Source: Chryseobacterium sp. RU37D (lineage in GTDB: Bacteria > Bacteroidota > Bacteroidia > Flavobacteriales > Weeksellaceae). From it: 64,000 bases of DNA. The notes under the pieces were generated by a model. It was not told the origin of the DNA, ran no database searches, and saw nothing but the letters and a program-made list of their open reading frames with translations. Below, one piece after another: positions 1-8,413 of this stretch. Location: contig NZ_FTMM01000011.1 in NCBI RefSeq assembly GCF_900156075.1, forward strand, positions 42,129-106,128, given 5' to 3'. The first letter of the stretch is position 1. Each line of letters starts with the position of its first letter. The position numbers were made by a program, and so were the translations under genes.

Positions 1-659
1 ATATTGGATTTATCGAACCCTACGCCGTCATCTTTAATATTCAGTTCCCAAAGTGATTCCTCAGAAGTGTTCAGATTAATGAAAATATTCTTGCAGTTGG
101 CATGTTTTATACTGTTCTGAATAAATTCCTGAGTAATCCTAAGGAGAACATTTTTGTGGACAAATCCCAGATTAAGCTGTTTAAAATTATGTTCAAAGCT
201 TACCTGGCATTTTTTGAAGGCATTGGTATTGTCTACTTCTTCCTGTATTAAAGTTACGATTTCCTTTTGATTTATATTATCGTCAGTTAAAGTTTTTGAA
301 AGACTCCTCAGATCTTGTAAGGACTGATTGATGATCTGTGACACCTGATCGATTGTTTCGTTTACCTCCGGGACCTTATTTTCATATAAAAGCTGTTGGG
401 TGTAAAGGCTTACAAGGGTCAGTTTTTGTCCGATATTATCATGAAGTTCACGTCCGATCTGCTGCATGGTGGCCTGTTGAATTTCCAATTGGGTGGCGAG
501 AAGCTCACGCTTATGAATTTCGTTTTTTACCTCAATTTCATTGAGATATTCCTTTTTGCGTTGTTTATATTTTCGGATATAAACCATGACGGCAGCCACA
601 AACAACACAAAAAATATGTTGAAAAGAATGATTGTTACTAAGAGCTCTGTTTTCCCCAT
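1..659 (-). CDS. Sensor histidine kinase, HisKA_3 (NarX/LytS-like) type, partial at the left edge
   Basis: The minus strand is open from an ATG at 659 to the window edge, about 219 codons. One N-terminal membrane helix (about residues 6-27) is followed by a basic, coiled-coil-like stretch. The phosphoacceptor box RELHDNIGQKL puts the histidine near residue 73, as in the HisKA_3 family. Further on come an N-box-like stretch (QEFIQNSIKHAN) and a G1-like motif (KDDGVGFDKSN), so the ATPase domain is entered before the edge. The family autophosphorylates and signals to a LuxR/NarL-type response regulator, which would lie outside the window. Its start overlaps the end of the upstream membrane-protein gene by 22 nt, so the two are probably translationally coupled. 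Ligand unknown. Confidence 0.88.
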   Translation of the reverse strand, partial: MGKTELLVTIILFNIFFVLFVAAVMVYIRKYKQRKKEYLNEIEVKNEIHKRELLATQLEIQQATMQQIGRELHDNIGQKLTLVSLYTQQLLYENKVPEVNETIDQVSQIINQSLQDLRSLSKTLTDDNINQKEIVTLIQEEVDNTNAFKKCQVSFEHNFKQLNLGFVHKNVLLRITQEFIQNSIKHANCKNIFINLNTSEESLWELNIKDDGVGFDKSN

Positions 660-1285
660 ATGAATGAAATTGAAAATAATGAATACATAACAATCGCCGA
701 AATTAAGAAATATGCAAAATAAATATTGTAAATCTCTCTGTAAGGCTTAAGCAGCTCAAAAAATGTCCAAAACGGCAATGTTCCAATATAGAACAGGGTT
801 ACTCCCAAATTAATGTAAAACATCCTGTTCTTATCAAAATCAAGAATATTGGAAGAATTAATCTGTTTGTAATATTCCATAACCACCAAAATCATTAAAA
901 TAAGGCATCCCAAAGTATAATTGAGTGAAAACATGACTTTATCATAAGTAAAAATGAATTCGCTGGGAATAAATGAGAGGAGATATATAAATGATAATGT
1001 GAAAAAAAGTTTTGATCTATTAAACGATTTTGCAGCATATAGCCAGTAAAAAAATATAAATTCGATTGGGATTACAAAATAATTATAGAATGCCTGTTTA
1101 TTGTATTCTACAAAATATCCACCCCATTTACCAATGGCTTCTGATACAAAAATGAAAATCAAATAAAACACAAAATACTTCCAATATTCATTTTTTATTC
1201 GATGATAGTATAAGAGAGAAACTACAGCGGCGATACCTTCGCTCCAAAACATTAACTCTTGTACAATTCTTTGGAAATCGGCCAT
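638..1285 (-). CDS. Multi-pass membrane protein of unknown function, coupled to the histidine kinase
   Basis: The 215-aa protein is very rich in Phe, Tyr, Ile and Leu and shows about six or seven hydrophobic helices, for example around residues 13-27, 36-52, 68-86, 92-108, 121-137, 154-172 and 188-210. I recognise no family motif. It is transcribed just ahead of the sensor kinase and overlaps it by 22 nt. Such pairing suggests an input module for the kinase, but this is inferred from context only. The start at 1285 is the first ATG and fits the 31-nt gap to the next gene upstream. Confidence 0.7.
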   Translation of the reverse strand: MADFQRIVQELMFWSEGIAAVVSLLYYHRIKNEYWKYFVFYLIFIFVSEAIGKWGGYFVEYNKQAFYNYFVIPIEFIFFYWLYAAKSFNRSKLFFTLSFIYLLSFIPSEFIFTYDKVMFSLNYTLGCLILMILVVMEYYKQINSSNILDFDKNRMFYINLGVTLFYIGTLPFWTFFELLKPYREIYNIYFAYFLISAIVMYSLFSISFIWGKQSS

Positions 1286-1316
1286 TTTGTGTTTATTTTA
1301 ATTATAAATATGGTTT

Positions 1317-1862
1317 TTAAAATGATTCAGTCTTTGTGCTGTCAGGCGGAACAAGATTCCCGTGATTTTGAGAAATAATTTTCCCTTCCAGATGTGAGGT
1401 TTTAACGGATGCCATGGCCAGAAATTTTCCATCATTAGCAGAGCTTAAAGGGTTAAAATCGTACGGCAGCATTTCTCCGTTTTCATCTTCAATTTTCATG
1501 GTAGGCACCATTACTAAAGTATGTTTTTCGGCATATTCTAGACCGATCGATGTGCCTGACATGATATCCCAGTTGTCAGCTTTCGGATAGGCTGCGTAAT
1601 AAAATCTTATTCCCAAATCCTTGGAAGGAATCCCCGGATGGTTTTTCTGAGTTTTAGCTTCAATATCAGAAATAAACTTTTTCAATGTAGCCAAATCAAA
1701 ATGGATAGAATGGGCATCATCGATTCCTAATTTGTCTTTTACAAATACCAGATGGTTTTTTCTGTAGTTGTTTACCAAAGTTTGGATAAACTCACAAGTC
1801 ATGGTGCTTGGCACTGAGATAGTCTCTAGCGTGTCAATGTCTAAGTTAGGTTTTGTTTTCAT
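1317..1862 (-). CDS. Conserved-looking cytoplasmic protein of unknown function
   Basis: The 181-aa protein has no signal peptide and no membrane segment. It is hydrophilic, with the motifs GIRFYYAAYPKA and TLVMVPTMK and a C-terminal HGNLVPPDS stretch. I do not recognise a family. It reads in the same direction as the membrane protein and histidine kinase downstream, with a 31-nt gap, so the three may share a transcript. Codon use looks like that of its neighbours. The ATG at 1862 is the only sensible start. Confidence 0.65.
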   Translation of the reverse strand: MKTKPNLDIDTLETISVPSTMTCEFIQTLVNNYRKNHLVFVKDKLGIDDAHSIHFDLATLKKFISDIEAKTQKNHPGIPSKDLGIRFYYAAYPKADNWDIMSGTSIGLEYAEKHTLVMVPTMKIEDENGEMLPYDFNPLSSANDGKFLAMASVKTSHLEGKIISQNHGNLVPPDSTKTESF

Positions 1863-2010
1863 AGAGCTAGTTTTTTATAGTATGCTGTTAGTTTGTTCTA
1901 CAAATTTCGTAAAATTTTCATGTTAAATATCACGTTTTTTCACCATTTATTTACCGTGTTTTTACGGATTGTGATTTTTAATTAAAATTATCAGGAATTT
2001 GAATGGGTTT

Positions 2011-2051
2011 TATTAAAAAAATAAGTGCCGCAGATTTCTCTACAGCACTTA
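2011..2051 (-). terminator. Rho-independent terminator downstream of clpB
   Basis: Arms TAAGTGC (2022-2028) and GCACTTA (2045-2051) pair, and the stem continues inward with two mismatches to AGA/TCT around a 4-nt loop. On the minus strand the hairpin is followed at once by TTATTTTTTT. It lies 32 nt past the clpB stop, in the right orientation. Confidence 0.75.
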
Positions 2052-2082
2052 CTTACAAAAATAATATATATGAAAAAACTAC

Positions 2083-4677
2083 TTATTGTTCAGTAGGTCT
2101 GAAAACCAAACCTGTTTCCTCAAAATAATCCAAAGTGATTCTGTCGCCGTCATTCACATTTCCAGCTAAAATCTCTCTTGATAATTTATTTAAAACTTCC
2201 TGTTGAATAACTCTCTTCAACGGTCTTGCTCCGAAAGCAGGGTCGTATCCTTTATTCATCAGATAATCTACAGCATCCTGAGTTGCTGTCATAATGATAT
2301 TTCGTTTTGCCAACATATCATTGAATCCTCTCAACTGGTATGTCACAATTTTTCCGATTTCCTTTTTTCTCAAAGGCTGGAACAATACCACCTCATCAAT
2401 TCTGTTTAAGAATTCCGGACGTAAAGTTTGTTTCAATAAATCGAAAACCTCATCTTTTGTTTTATCAACAATTTCATCCTGATTTTCATCAGTAATATTT
2501 TCAAAATTTTCCTGAATAAGGTGCGAACCTAAATTCGAAGTCATAATGATAATCGAGTTCTTGAAATTCACGACTCTACCTTTATTATCCGTCAAACGAC
2601 CGTCATCCAAAACCTGTAACAACGTGTTGAAAACATCAGGATGTGCTTTTTCAATTTCATCCAAAAGTACCACAGAATAAGGTCTTCTTCGTACCGCTTC
2701 GGTCAACTGACCACCTTCATCATAACCCACATATCCAGGAGGCGCACCCACCAATCTCGAAACACTATGACGTTCCTGATATTCACTCATATCAATTCTC
2801 GTCATATTGTTTTCATCATCGAATAAAAACTCGGCTAATGCTTTTGCCAACTCGGTTTTTCCGACGCCGGTGGTTCCTAAGAATAAGAACGAACCGATTG
2901 GTTTTTTGTCGTCACTTAATCCCGCTCTGTTTCTTCGGATGGCATCTGCAACAGCTGTGATCGCTTCATCTTGACCAACAACTCTGTGGTGCAATTCGGT
3001 TTCAAGACTTAATAATTTTTCTCTTTCGGATTGAAGGAGTTTTGTAACAGGAATTCCTGTCCATTTTGCAATCACTTCAGAGATGTTTTCAGAAGTTACT
3101 TCCTCTTTAATCAATTCATTCTGATGATTTTGCATCTCTATTTCCAGTTTGGAAAGCTCTTCTTCTTTTTCACGAAGCTTTCCATATTGAATTTCTGCTA
3201 CCTTTGCATAATCTCCTGCTCTTGAAGCTCTTTCTGCTTCTAATTTCAGAGATTCTATATCTTTTTTAATCTGTGTTAAATCCTCAGATTTTTGTTTTTC
3301 TTTCAACCATTTAGCATTGATTTCATTTCTTTGCTCAGAAATTTTTGCAATGTCTTCTTTTAAATGGTCGATTTTCGTCTGATTTCCCTCTCTTGAAATC
3401 GCAGCCAATTCAATTTCCATCTGCATCAGCTTTCTGTCTAAAACATCCAGTTCTTCGGGTTTTGAATTGATTTCCATTCTTAATTTCGCAGAAGCTTCAT
3501 CAATCAAGTCAATCGCTTTATCGGGTAAAAATCTGTCCGAAATATATCGTTGAGACATTTCCACCGCTGCAATAATCGCCTCATCTTTGATTCTTACTTT
3601 GTGATGCGCTTCATATTTATCTTTAATTCCACGAAGAATGGAAATGGCTGATTCAGTATCTGGTTCTTCAACCATCACTTTCTGGAAACGTCTTTCCAAC
3701 GCTTTATCTTTTTCAAAATATTTTTGATATTCATTTAAAGTCGTTGCACCGATAGCTCTTAATTCACCTCTTGCTAAAGCTGGTTTCAAAATATTCGCTG
3801 CATCCATCGCGCCTTCACCGCCTCCGGCTCCCACCAAAGTATGGATTTCGTCGATGAAAAGAATGATTTGTCCATCTGATTTGATGACTTCATTTACTAC
3901 GGATTTCAAACGCTCTTCAAACTCACCTTTGTATTTGGCACCAGCGATCAAAGCTCCCATATCCAATGAATATAAAGTCTTATCCATCAGGTTTTCAGGA
4001 ACGTCGCCACTGATAATTCTGTGGGCAATTCCTTCAGCGATAGCAGTTTTACCAACACCGGGTTCACCGATTAGAATAGGATTATTTTTTGTTCTTCTTG
4101 AAAGAATTTGCAAAACTCTTCGGATTTCTTCATCACGACCGATTACCGGATCCAGTTTTCCTTCTGCTGCTAATTCGTTGAAGTTTTTAGCATATTTATT
4201 TAAGGATTGATACGTTTCTTCTGAACTTGCAGAAGTTGCTTTCGAGCCTTTTCTCAACTCTTTAATTCCACCCTCAAGAAGATTTTTTGTAACGCCCATA
4301 TCTTTCAGCATTTTAGAAACTTCCGAATTTGTTTCTAGAAGGGAAAGCCATAAATGTTCGATCGTTACATATTCATCACCCATTTTTTTAGCGATGTTGG
4401 GTGCATCAAGCAAAACTTTATTTGCCGATTGTGAAAGATAAATATTTCCTCCCTGTACTTTAGGAAGCTTTTCTAAATTTTCACGGTTGCGCTCTCTTAC
4501 CAAAGCAGCATCTGCTTCAGATTTTTTTAATAAGAAAGGCGATATATTTTCGTCTACCTGGAAAATTCCTTCCAGTAAATGTTGAGGTTCAATCTGTTGG
4601 TTGCCAAATTCCATTGCTACTTGTTGCGCTGCCTGGATGGCTTCCTGTGATTTTACAGTATATTGGTTTAAGTTCAT
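2083..4677 (-). CDS. clpB: ATP-dependent disaggregase ClpB
   Basis: The 864-aa length is normal for ClpB. The N domain occupies about residues 1-145. The first AAA+ domain has Walker A GEPGVGKT near residue 205 and Walker B IILFIDEIHT. A charged coiled-coil middle domain spans roughly 410-530 and marks ClpB rather than ClpA or ClpC. The second AAA+ domain has Walker A GTTGVGKT near residue 607 and VVLLDEIEKAHPDVFN, followed by the D2 small domain with GARPLKR. ClpB hexamers thread aggregated proteins together with DnaK. It is monocistronic here, with its own terminator. I see no CIRCE element upstream, but a pair of 17-bp repeats lies about 200-260 bp above the start. Confidence 0.98.
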   Translation of the reverse strand: MNLNQYTVKSQEAIQAAQQVAMEFGNQQIEPQHLLEGIFQVDENISPFLLKKSEADAALVRERNRENLEKLPKVQGGNIYLSQSANKVLLDAPNIAKKMGDEYVTIEHLWLSLLETNSEVSKMLKDMGVTKNLLEGGIKELRKGSKATSASSEETYQSLNKYAKNFNELAAEGKLDPVIGRDEEIRRVLQILSRRTKNNPILIGEPGVGKTAIAEGIAHRIISGDVPENLMDKTLYSLDMGALIAGAKYKGEFEERLKSVVNEVIKSDGQIILFIDEIHTLVGAGGGEGAMDAANILKPALARGELRAIGATTLNEYQKYFEKDKALERRFQKVMVEEPDTESAISILRGIKDKYEAHHKVRIKDEAIIAAVEMSQRYISDRFLPDKAIDLIDEASAKLRMEINSKPEELDVLDRKLMQMEIELAAISREGNQTKIDHLKEDIAKISEQRNEINAKWLKEKQKSEDLTQIKKDIESLKLEAERASRAGDYAKVAEIQYGKLREKEEELSKLEIEMQNHQNELIKEEVTSENISEVIAKWTGIPVTKLLQSEREKLLSLETELHHRVVGQDEAITAVADAIRRNRAGLSDDKKPIGSFLFLGTTGVGKTELAKALAEFLFDDENNMTRIDMSEYQERHSVSRLVGAPPGYVGYDEGGQLTEAVRRRPYSVVLLDEIEKAHPDVFNTLLQVLDDGRLTDNKGRVVNFKNSIIIMTSNLGSHLIQENFENITDENQDEIVDKTKDEVFDLLKQTLRPEFLNRIDEVVLFQPLRKKEIGKIVTYQLRGFNDMLAKRNIIMTATQDAVDYLMNKGYDPAFGARPLKRVIQQEVLNKLSREILAGNVNDGDRITLDYFEETGLVFRPTEQ

Positions 4678-5040
4678 ATTTTGTATATTTTTGATTCTAA
4701 TTTTTTGGTTTTCACTTTTAGATTTTAGACATCAGATTTCAGACCATACGAGTCAAATACATATTAATTTTCTAATTCAAAGTTCTAATTTCTGATGCCC
4801 TCGATCTTATTTAATCATTTAATTCTGACCGGTATACCGCAAAAACTGTTCAATTGTTGAATTTTTAAAAAAGACAGACAAATTTTCCGAATTATATATT
4901 TTTAGCGGATTTTAAAAAGACAAATTTTCCGAATATGATGGACAGGTTTCAAAATATCGGAATAACAGTCATATTAATTCCAGGCACTTTCTTTACAAAA
5001 AATCATTCACTGAAAAATCAGGATATTAAATCAAAATAAT
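4678..5040. other. Gap between divergent clpB and the TetR gene
   Basis: About 360 bp without a gene. Next to clpB (4690-4800) it holds AGATTTTAGACATCAGATTTCAGA-like sequence of the kind seen in other gaps of this window (family C). The middle is AT-rich and contains two copies of a 17-bp repeat, listed separately. No open frame of note is seen. Confidence 0.5.
4876..4934. repeat. Two 17-bp direct repeats spaced 42 bp, possible operator pair
   Basis: AGACAAATTTTCCGAAT occurs exactly at 4876-4892 and again at 4918-4934. Start-to-start spacing is 42 bp, four helical turns, so both copies face the same side of the DNA. They sit between divergent clpB and the TetR regulator, which suggests a cooperative protein site. 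No known regulator is recognised. Confidence 0.45.
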
Positions 5041-5048
5041 TACTTTTG
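5041..5048 (+). promoter_or_regulatory. -7 element of the TetR gene promoter
   Basis: TACTTTTG matches the Bacteroidota TAnnTTTG element. The ATG at 5059 lies only 10 nt further on, so the transcript would be leaderless or nearly so. No clear TTTG is seen 18-20 bp upstream. Confidence 0.5.
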
Positions 5049-5058
5049 CGATTATCAG

Positions 5059-5640
5059 ATGGAGTTAAAAGAAAAACAAAAGAAAATATTAGACGTTGCC
5101 GTAGAACTTTTCAAAGAGAAAGGGTATATGGGCAGCTCTGTGAGAGATTTGGCAACGAAACTCAATATTAAGGCAGCTTCCTTATATGCACACATCCGTT
5201 CGAAGGAAGAAATTCTGGAATGGATTTGTTTTGGTATCGCTCAGGAATTTTTCGATGAACTTCAGGAGGTAAAAAGCACCAATATTCCGCCAAAGGAAAA
5301 ACTTAATCTTTTTATTGATAAACATTTATCGGTTGTTCTTAAAAACCGTGACGTTACTCATATTTATTCCAACGAATGGAAACATTTGGAAGAAAGATTA
5401 CCAGAATTTGTAGAATTAAGAAAAAATTATCAACAGGAAGTGGAAAATTTAATTTCTGAAATTTACAAAGCGGAAAATTGGGAATTAAGATCTTCCGCTT
5501 TTACTACAAGATTTATTTTGCATACTTTAAACAATTCCTATTTTTGGTTTAAGAGAAATATCGAATCAGGTTCTGAAATTACCGATGAAATAAGGGATAA
5601 AATTCTTTTTGGATTATTGGGAAATCAGAAGAGTAATTAA
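5059..5640 (+). CDS. TetR/AcrR-family regulator, probable PaaR of the phenylacetate genes
   Basis: The 193-aa length is typical of TetR. The N-terminal helix-turn-helix covers about residues 5-50 (KILDVAVELFKEKGY, then SVRDLATKLNIKAASLYAHIRSKEEIL). The C-terminal all-helical ligand domain diverges, as is usual. It stands just upstream of paaK in the same direction, and a TetR-like palindrome covers the paaK start region. In other bacteria PaaR proteins repress paa genes and are relieved by phenylacetyl-CoA. That role here is inferred from position. Confidence 0.85.
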   Translation: MELKEKQKKILDVAVELFKEKGYMGSSVRDLATKLNIKAASLYAHIRSKEEILEWICFGIAQEFFDELQEVKSTNIPPKEKLNLFIDKHLSVVLKNRDVTHIYSNEWKHLEERLPEFVELRKNYQQEVENLISEIYKAENWELRSSAFTTRFILHTLNNSYFWFKRNIESGSEITDEIRDKILFGLLGNQKSN

Positions 5641-5675
5641 TTCATTTTGTTTAACCAAAGTTATCCGAAGTGTTT

Positions 5676-5695
5676 GTCATTCCACTGGAATCTCT
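5676..5695. repeat. Short intergenic repeat, GTCATTC...GAATCTC type
   Basis: GTCATTCCACTGGAATCTC resembles the element at 51922-51940 (GTCATTTCGCAGGAATCTC) and the longer GTCATTCTGA...GAATCTC elements in the paa gaps. It is probably a dispersed, non-coding repeat. Confidence 0.4.
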
Positions 5696-5844
5696 ACAGC
5701 TACAACGAAAACTTCGCTTAGATTTCATGTTCCATTTGGTTCGTTCTGAATGATAAATTCAACATAAAATCTGCCTTAAACTCAATCTAAATCTTAACCT
5801 CAACTATTTAGAATTATTCAAAATATGATGAAAGTCATAAAAAT

Positions 5845-5875
5845 TTTGCCATGTTCCAAAATCTTTTTAAATTTA
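5845..5875 (+). promoter_or_regulatory. Promoter of the paa operon (upstream of paaK)
   Basis: TTTG at 5845-5848 and TAAATTTA at 5868-5875 are separated by 19 bp, the spacing expected for the Bacteroidota primary sigma factor. The last base of the -7 element is A instead of G. Transcription should start near 5881. Confidence 0.6.
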
Positions 5876-5878
5876 CAC

Positions 5879-5898
5879 CTAACAAATGTTAGTTAGTT
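5879..5898. promoter_or_regulatory. Probable TetR/PaaR operator over the paaK start site
   Basis: CTAACA-AA-TGTTAG (5879-5892) is a perfect 6+2+6 palindrome followed by a further TTAG half-like repeat. It sits directly after the -7 element and ends six bases before the paaK ATG, where a bound repressor would block initiation. The neighbouring TetR gene is the obvious candidate ligand-responsive factor. Confidence 0.6.
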
Positions 5899-7215
5899 AT
5901 GGATTTTGATGTTGAATATCTAAAGCTCGATCAATTGAGACAGCTTCAATCTGAGCGATTGGCGAAATTGGTAGACTATCTTGGGGAGAAGTCGGAATTT
6001 TATAAAGAAAAATTTAATAAATCAGGAATATCTCCACAAGATATAAGGTCGATCGAAGATATTACGAAACTTCCGATTACTTACAAACAGGATTTGAGAG
6101 ACAATTACCCGTTCGGATTATTCACGGTTCCAAAAAATGAACTACAGAGAATTCATTGTTCAAGCGGAACGACAGGAAAACCTACGGTGGTAGGATATAC
6201 AAAAGAAGATGTTGATTTATTCAGCGAAGTAGTGGCGAGATCTTTGAACGCAGCCGGAGCAAAACCGGGGATGCAGTTGCACAACGCTTATGGTTATGGG
6301 ATTTTCACAGGCGGATTGGGATTACATTACGGAGCAGAAAAATTAGGAATGAGCGTTCTGCCGATTTCAGGAGGAATGACTTCAAGACAAGTCGATTTAA
6401 TTATAGATTTTCAACCTGAAGTTCTCTGCTGTTCGCCATCTTATGCTTTAACATTAGCTGATGAATTTGCAAAACGAGGGATTTCCGCTGACGAAATCAG
6501 TTTAAAATATGCGGTTTTAGGTTCAGAGCCCTGGACAGAATTGATCAGACATCATATCGAAGAAAGATTGGGCGTTCATGCAACCAATATTTATGGCTTG
6601 AGTGAAATTATCGGTCCCGGAGTTTCAATGGAAGATTTCGAGGAAAAAGGAGGAGCTTACATTTGGGAAGATCATTTTTATCCTGAAATTTTAGATCCGG
6701 TTACCAAAGAACCTGTTCCTTTTGGTGAAGAAGGAGTTTTGGTAATCACGACTTTAACTAAAAAAGCAATGCCGCTGTTACGTTATTGGACAAACGATAT
6801 TACAAGTCTTTATTATGATGAAAGTGGTAAAAGAACAATGGTGAAAATGAAACCAATTCTTGGGAGAACCGATGATATGCTGATTGTAAGAGGAGTAAAT
6901 GTCTATCCAAGTCAGATTGAAGAAGCGTTTTCCCATGTGGAAGGAGTGGTTCCGAACTATTATTTAACTCCGATTGAAAAAGAACAAATGTGTGTTGCTT
7001 TGGATATTGATGTTGAAATTGATGATGATTTGATCGCTTCTAAAAATTTAAATCAAAATACCGACGATTATGCTATTTTTGTCGGAAACTTTGGAAAAAG
7101 CATCGAAAACGAGATTAAAAAGAGGGTAGGAATTACTACAAAAGTGAAAATCCACGCTCAAGACAGTCTTCCGAAATGTGAAGGCGGAAAAATTAACAGA
7201 ATACTTAAAAAATAA
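5899..7215 (+). CDS. paaK: Phenylacetate-CoA ligase PaaK
   Basis: PaaK makes phenylacetyl-CoA from phenylacetate, ATP and CoA in the cytoplasm, the entry step of the pathway. The 438-aa protein has the normal length. The adenylate-forming P-loop CSSGTTGKPTVVGYT lies at residues 87-101. YGLSEIIGPGV follows mid-protein, and GRTDDMLIVRGVNVYPSQIE marks the hinge to the C-terminal domain of this family. It is the first gene after the promoter and operator. Its stop codon abuts the paaE ATG without a gap, so the two are cotranslated. Confidence 0.97.
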   Translation: MDFDVEYLKLDQLRQLQSERLAKLVDYLGEKSEFYKEKFNKSGISPQDIRSIEDITKLPITYKQDLRDNYPFGLFTVPKNELQRIHCSSGTTGKPTVVGYTKEDVDLFSEVVARSLNAAGAKPGMQLHNAYGYGIFTGGLGLHYGAEKLGMSVLPISGGMTSRQVDLIIDFQPEVLCCSPSYALTLADEFAKRGISADEISLKYAVLGSEPWTELIRHHIEERLGVHATNIYGLSEIIGPGVSMEDFEEKGGAYIWEDHFYPEILDPVTKEPVPFGEEGVLVITTLTKKAMPLLRYWTNDITSLYYDESGKRTMVKMKPILGRTDDMLIVRGVNVYPSQIEEAFSHVEGVVPNYYLTPIEKEQMCVALDIDVEIDDDLIASKNLNQNTDDYAIFVGNFGKSIENEIKKRVGITTKVKIHAQDSLPKCEGGKINRILKK

Positions 7216-8301
7216 ATGAATTCATTTTATAAATTAAAAACCGTAAAGGTTCAGAAAGATACGACGGATGCCGTAAATGTAGCTGTTGAAATTCCTGAGG
7301 AACTGAAAGATAAATTCAGATTCAAGCAGGGACAGTATCTTAATTTCCGAATGATGATCGACGGAAATGAAGAGAGACGTTCTTACTCAATCTGTAATGC
7401 GCCAAGTGAAAAAAGCAACACGCTGGAAGTTTTGGTAAAATTATTGGAAAACGGGAAAGTTTCAGGTTATTTCAACGAGCATCTTCACATGGATGAAATT
7501 CTTGAAGTAATGCCTCCAATGGGTGGTTTCAACACTTCTTATCACCCGACAAACGTAAAAACTTACGTTGGTTTGGCAGCAGGAAGCGGAATTTCTCCGG
7601 TTTTATCGAATATTAAAGAAAGTCTTTATCAGGAACCAAATTCAAACGCTTATTTGTTCTACAGCAACAGAAGCATGAATCATGTGATGAAAAAGGCTGA
7701 AATCGATAAATTGGTTGAAACTTTTAACGGAAGACTGAAAGTTGTTTATTTAGTAAGCCGTGAAAAACATGAAGACCCGATTTTTGAAGGTAGAATTTCT
7801 CCTGAAAAATTAGATTTACTGTTCGAAAGATATGCTGATATTGATGTAAAAGAATCTACTTATTTCATTTGCGGACCTTCAGAAATGATTAAAGGAATCG
7901 CAGATTATTTAAAGAAAGATAAAAAAGTACCTGCCATTCAGGTTTTATTTGAATATTTCACTGCTCCTGACGAAGAAAATACGGAGGAAATGAGCGACGA
8001 ATTCAAAGCCATTGCGAATATCGAAAGTATGGTAACGGTAATCATCGACGATGATGAATATTCTTTCCACCTGAATTCAAAAAAAGAGAGTATCTTAGAT
8101 AAAGCATTGAAAGACAATCTTCCTGTGCCTTTCGCTTGTAAAGGAGGAGTTTGTTGTACGTGTAAAGCCGAAGTTTTGGAAGGTGAAGTTTTCATGGAAA
8201 AAAATTATGCGCTTACCGAAGAAGAAGTAGCCAGAGGTTACGTTCTTACCTGTCAATGTCACCCGACAACGAATGTGGTGATGCTTAATTATGATGTTTA
8301 A
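7216..8301 (+). CDS. paaE: Phenylacetyl-CoA epoxidase reductase subunit PaaE
   Basis: PaaE passes electrons from NADPH through FAD and a 2Fe-2S cluster to the PaaABC diiron monooxygenase. The 361-aa chain shows the ferredoxin-reductase order: FAD motif RRSYSICN at 54-61, then a nucleotide-binding domain with GLAAGSGISPVLSN and an FICGPSEMIKG segment. The C-terminal plant-type ferredoxin has cluster cysteines at about 308, 313, 316 and 346 (C-x4-C-x2-C-x29-C). In E. coli paaE follows paaD; here it sits before paaA, between paaK and the monooxygenase genes. Confidence 0.95.
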   Translation: MNSFYKLKTVKVQKDTTDAVNVAVEIPEELKDKFRFKQGQYLNFRMMIDGNEERRSYSICNAPSEKSNTLEVLVKLLENGKVSGYFNEHLHMDEILEVMPPMGGFNTSYHPTNVKTYVGLAAGSGISPVLSNIKESLYQEPNSNAYLFYSNRSMNHVMKKAEIDKLVETFNGRLKVVYLVSREKHEDPIFEGRISPEKLDLLFERYADIDVKESTYFICGPSEMIKGIADYLKKDKKVPAIQVLFEYFTAPDEENTEEMSDEFKAIANIESMVTVIIDDDEYSFHLNSKKESILDKALKDNLPVPFACKGGVCCTCKAEVLEGEVFMEKNYALTEEEVARGYVLTCQCHPTTNVVMLNYDV

Positions 8302-8307
8302 ATCAGT

Positions 8308-8411
8308 TTGAAAATGTGCTAATTTGGAAATTTGAAAATGGCTAACCGCTTATTTTCACAAGTTCAAATTAATTTTCAAATTAACTAATTCTCAAATTTT
8401 CAAATTTAAAA
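8308..8411. repeat. Intergenic repeat, family A (TTTGAAAAT / ATTTTCAAA)
   Basis: The paaE-paaA gap is filled by repeated AATTTGAAAAT words on the left and ATTTTCAAATT words on the right, together an imperfect long palindrome. The same composition recurs at 10590, 13298 and 14117. It could fold as RNA; function unknown. Confidence 0.55.
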
Positions 8412-8413
8412 AG

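Noticed and set aside
396..641. 81-aa plus-strand frame near the left edge
   Set aside because: It is the complement of the histidine kinase, whose phosphoacceptor and ATPase motifs are clear.
2643..2960. 105-aa plus-strand frame within clpB
   Set aside because: Antisense shadow of the conserved second AAA+ domain of ClpB; no promoter, no family.
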